A stretch of 64,000 nucleotides of DNA. Source: an uncultured Chitinophagaceae bacterium. Its GTDB lineage: Bacteria > Bacteroidota > Bacteroidia > Chitinophagales > Chitinophagaceae. Of this stretch, positions 62,237 through 64,000 are shown in pieces; position 1 is the stretch's first letter, and every line of letters begins with the position of its first letter. The notes beneath the pieces were generated by a model. That model was given only the letters and a program-made list of their open reading frames with translations. It searched no databases and was not told the origin of the DNA. The translations under genes were made by a program, and so were the position numbers. Location: assembly GCA_937858715.1 (NCBI GenBank), contig CALLZY010000005.1:30257-94256 (forward strand). The letters run 5' to 3'.

Positions 62237-62863
62237 CTATAATTTACCTGCGAAAAGGTTATCAACATTTACATATAAGACTTTCACTTTTTTATCCTTT
62301 GCTAACTTGTAGTTATCCTGAACTGTTTTAATCAGCCGCCGGGACTGTCTTCCCATAAACCGGCACCAGAAAACAATAACAGTATAATCATAATTATCAA
62401 TTTCAGTAAGAGTTGTTCCCGTTAGTGGCTTTAAGTATTTTAACTGGGCTGAAAGAGGAACAAGGCTGTCAATCTCTGTCTGTTGTTTCGGAGGGAAAAC
62501 AGAGAAGTTATCGTTCCGGTTCCAATCAAGATTGGGAAAACCACCTGTCTTACAATTGATATGATAAGCTTCAATATTCCCGGAACGGTTGTAATATATT
62601 GCTTGTAGTGGCTGATAGTGGTTATTTATCTCTGTTTTTCTATTTACAGCATCTCCTGATAATAAATATCCTGAATAGGCCGTATCTATCTGGTAACAAT
62701 CGGCTTCTGGAATACTATACTTGCGGGCATATTTTATTATAGTTCTTTCATCTACTTCTTTAATTGATTTGATGCCAACAGCTATGCCGGCCAGCTTTGA
62801 ACATCCGGTATTTAGCAGCAACGAAAAACAAACTACAGCAATCGGCAGGTTAATGAGTTTCAT
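62237..62863 (-). CDS. Lipoprotein with a degenerate thioredoxin-like domain
   Basis: A 208-residue lipoprotein from MKLINLPIAVVCFSLLLNTG with lipobox Cys. The C-terminal part (YTVIVFWCRFMGRQSRRLIK, then VKVLYVNVDNLFAGKL) follows the thioredoxin strand-helix-strand pattern. The active site is W-C-R-F-M-G with no second Cys where CxxC would be, so it cannot form the usual disulfide. It may bind a partner or be a structural remnant. Function unknown. Confidence 0.75.
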   Translation of the reverse strand: MKLINLPIAVVCFSLLLNTGCSKLAGIAVGIKSIKEVDERTIIKYARKYSIPEADCYQIDTAYSGYLLSGDAVNRKTEINNHYQPLQAIYYNRSGNIEAYHINCKTGGFPNLDWNRNDNFSVFPPKQQTEIDSLVPLSAQLKYLKPLTGTTLTEIDNYDYTVIVFWCRFMGRQSRRLIKTVQDNYKLAKDKKVKVLYVNVDNLFAGKL

Positions 62864-62985
62864 AGTGAATTTTCTTAAAAGGTAAATCAATCAATTATTC
62901 AGATGAAAGATACTTTGCTTTGAAACCAGTTAATGGTGAAAGGTGTTTTTGTGGTGTTAAATTTTACAAAAGCCCCCAATAAGTA

Positions 62986-63345
62986 TTAGTTTGTAATAGT
63001 AAGCCTGATAGTTATGTATTGTATTTGGGTGTTTGGGCCGCTTCCGTCAGAGCCCTTCGAAGTCTTTATTTCAACTTCATCTGTTCCGGTGTAACCAGGG
63101 ACCGATTGGTACCTGTAAGTGATAATACTGTTTAAATCTCGTTCTAAAATGCTTGTAGTATAATGGCTTGCCTGCCGGGAAACAGTTGCTCCTTCCTCAT
63201 CACCAAAAGCGCCAACTGTGTGTACGAAGATTTCTGCGTTGCGGATTGTTTTATCAACTATTGTTCTTTCAACTTTCTCCTTGTTGCAAGCCGAAAAGAA
63301 AAGAAGGGCGGTAAGAAGTGCTGTTAGTAGATGGAAATTCTTCAT
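62986..63345 (-). CDS. Small lipoprotein of unknown function
   Basis: A 119-residue protein. Signal MKNFHLLTALLTALLFFSAC ends in a lipobox Cys. The body is beta-rich with many Thr/Ser, including VGAFGDEEGATVSRQASHYT and the final IQYITIRLTITN; no named domain recognised. It stands alone, with 122 bases separating it from the degenerate-thioredoxin lipoprotein gene downstream. Confidence 0.75.
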   Translation of the reverse strand: MKNFHLLTALLTALLFFSACNKEKVERTIVDKTIRNAEIFVHTVGAFGDEEGATVSRQASHYTTSILERDLNSIITYRYQSVPGYTGTDEVEIKTSKGSDGSGPNTQIQYITIRLTITN

Positions 63346-63462
63346 GAAGATGATTTATGATCAGTTGACAATGAAAAACACAGTATTGCTGCTTTTTAAA
63401 GTTTTTCAATTTCATTATTTGTAAATACCTCATATTGAATTTTATTATTTTGCACCCTCATT

Positions 63463-64000
63463 ATGGCAGCACTTCAATTTCAATTAGAAAAAACTGATAG
63501 TACAAGCAAGGCAAGAGCCGGTAAAATAACTACCGATCATGGCGAAATTGCCACTCCCATCTTTATGCCTGTGGGCACAGTGGGCAGCGTAAAGGCAGTA
63601 ACACAACAGCAGCTTCTCGGTGATGTAAAGGCGCAGATTATTTTGGGTAATACTTATCACCTCTACCTGCGTCCGGGGCTTGAAGTGCTGGAAAAGGCTG
63701 GGGGTCTTCATAAATTCAATGGCTGGCCTAAACCCATTCTTACTGACAGCGGCGGCTACCAGGTCTTCTCATTGGCAGGCACCCGAAAAATTAAAGAAGA
63801 AGGCGTAACCTTTCAATCGCATATTGACGGAAGCAAACACCTGTTTACCCCCGAGAAAGTGATGGATATTCAGCGCAGCATTGGTGGCGATATTATCATG
63901 GCTTTTGACGAATGTCCGCCCGGTGGCAGCGAGTATAACTATGCCAAAAAATCAATGGAGATGACGCACCGCTGGCTCGACAGGTGCTTTACACAATTCA
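63463..64000 (+). CDS. tgt: tRNA-guanine transglycosylase (queuine tRNA-ribosyltransferase), 3' end outside window
   Basis: The first 179 codons of a TGT enzyme that exchanges guanine for queuine precursor at the wobble position of tRNA with GUN anticodons. The open frame runs to the window edge. [20 protein letters not shown] leads to [28 protein letters not shown], the active-site Asp95 in [12 protein letters not shown], and MAFDECPPG. The zinc-binding part is outside the window. Confidence 0.96.
   Translation, partial: MAALQFQLEKTDSTSKARAGKITTDHGEIATPIFMPVGTVGSVKAVTQQQLLGDVKAQIILGNTYHLYLRPGLEVLEKAGGLHKFNGWPKPILTDSGGYQVFSLAGTRKIKEEGVTFQSHIDGSKHLFTPEKVMDIQRSIGGDIIMAFDECPPGGSEYNYAKKSMEMTHRWLDRCFTQF

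Overview
The window reads as chromosome of a Bacteroidota bacterium, most likely from the Chitinophagaceae or a close relative. Pointers are a type IX secretion (gliding-type) C-terminal domain protein, GH97 and DUF4369-thioredoxin proteins, the pheT / coiled-coil / zapA neighbourhood with rny nearby, two consecutive clpP genes between tig and clpX, lipoproteins with short lipoboxes, and almost no Shine-Dalgarno sequences. No rRNA, CRISPR array, transposase or integrase is visible. One tRNA gene, tRNA-Leu(UAG), is present.

Layout. Positions 1-8861 are a polysaccharide-degradation cluster on the + strand: the tail of a probable glycosidase, GH3, a CE2-type esterase, a GH27 alpha-galactosidase, a YghZ-type aldo/keto reductase, a GH97 with the residues of the retaining (alpha-galactosidase-like) branch, and a GH5_2 endoglucanase. 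Together they suit a substituted, acetylated beta-glycan such as galactoglucomannan or xyloglucan. Positions 8862-13860 are an AT-rich accessory island. All its genes lie on the - strand: a GNAT-like protein with a small partner, a beta-propeller-like protein, a secreted protein and a lipoprotein with seven WKNG repeats. Long imperfect palindromes and direct repeats separate them, and one repeat is a duplicated 3' end of the GH5 gene. Positions 13860-14680 hold 21-bp tandem repeats and hairpin-bearing direct repeats.

From 14.7 to 64 kb the content is mostly core. It includes clpX-clpP-clpP-tig (protein quality control), tRNA-Leu, a Rel/SpoT enzyme, a gliding-type adhesin, purA, an acidic protein, pabB, a lytic transglycosylase, gatA, tatA, rplS and rny. 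After a second repeat-flanked accessory patch (33.6-37.1 kb) come zapA and pheT, a FabH-like synthase, fabI, and etfB-etfA-acyl-CoA dehydrogenase (beta-oxidation electron transfer). Then follow two LolD-like ATPases, a cobalamin adenosyltransferase, gatC, trpS, a deoxynucleoside kinase, an aminopeptidase P, pssA, purS, rsmI, an M1 peptidase, a NarL-type response regulator framed by palindromes, rsmG, a glycosyltransferase, small lipoproteins and the start of tgt.

The least explained material is the modular island at 8.9-13.9 kb, which looks like a cassette array without a visible integrase. Next are the three families of 21-bp tandem repeats, and the 1.8-kb unit at 35.2-37.0 kb that is bounded by direct repeats and sits in what is usually a zapA-rny neighbourhood. 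All functional calls come from reading motifs and gene order by eye; no database search was possible.
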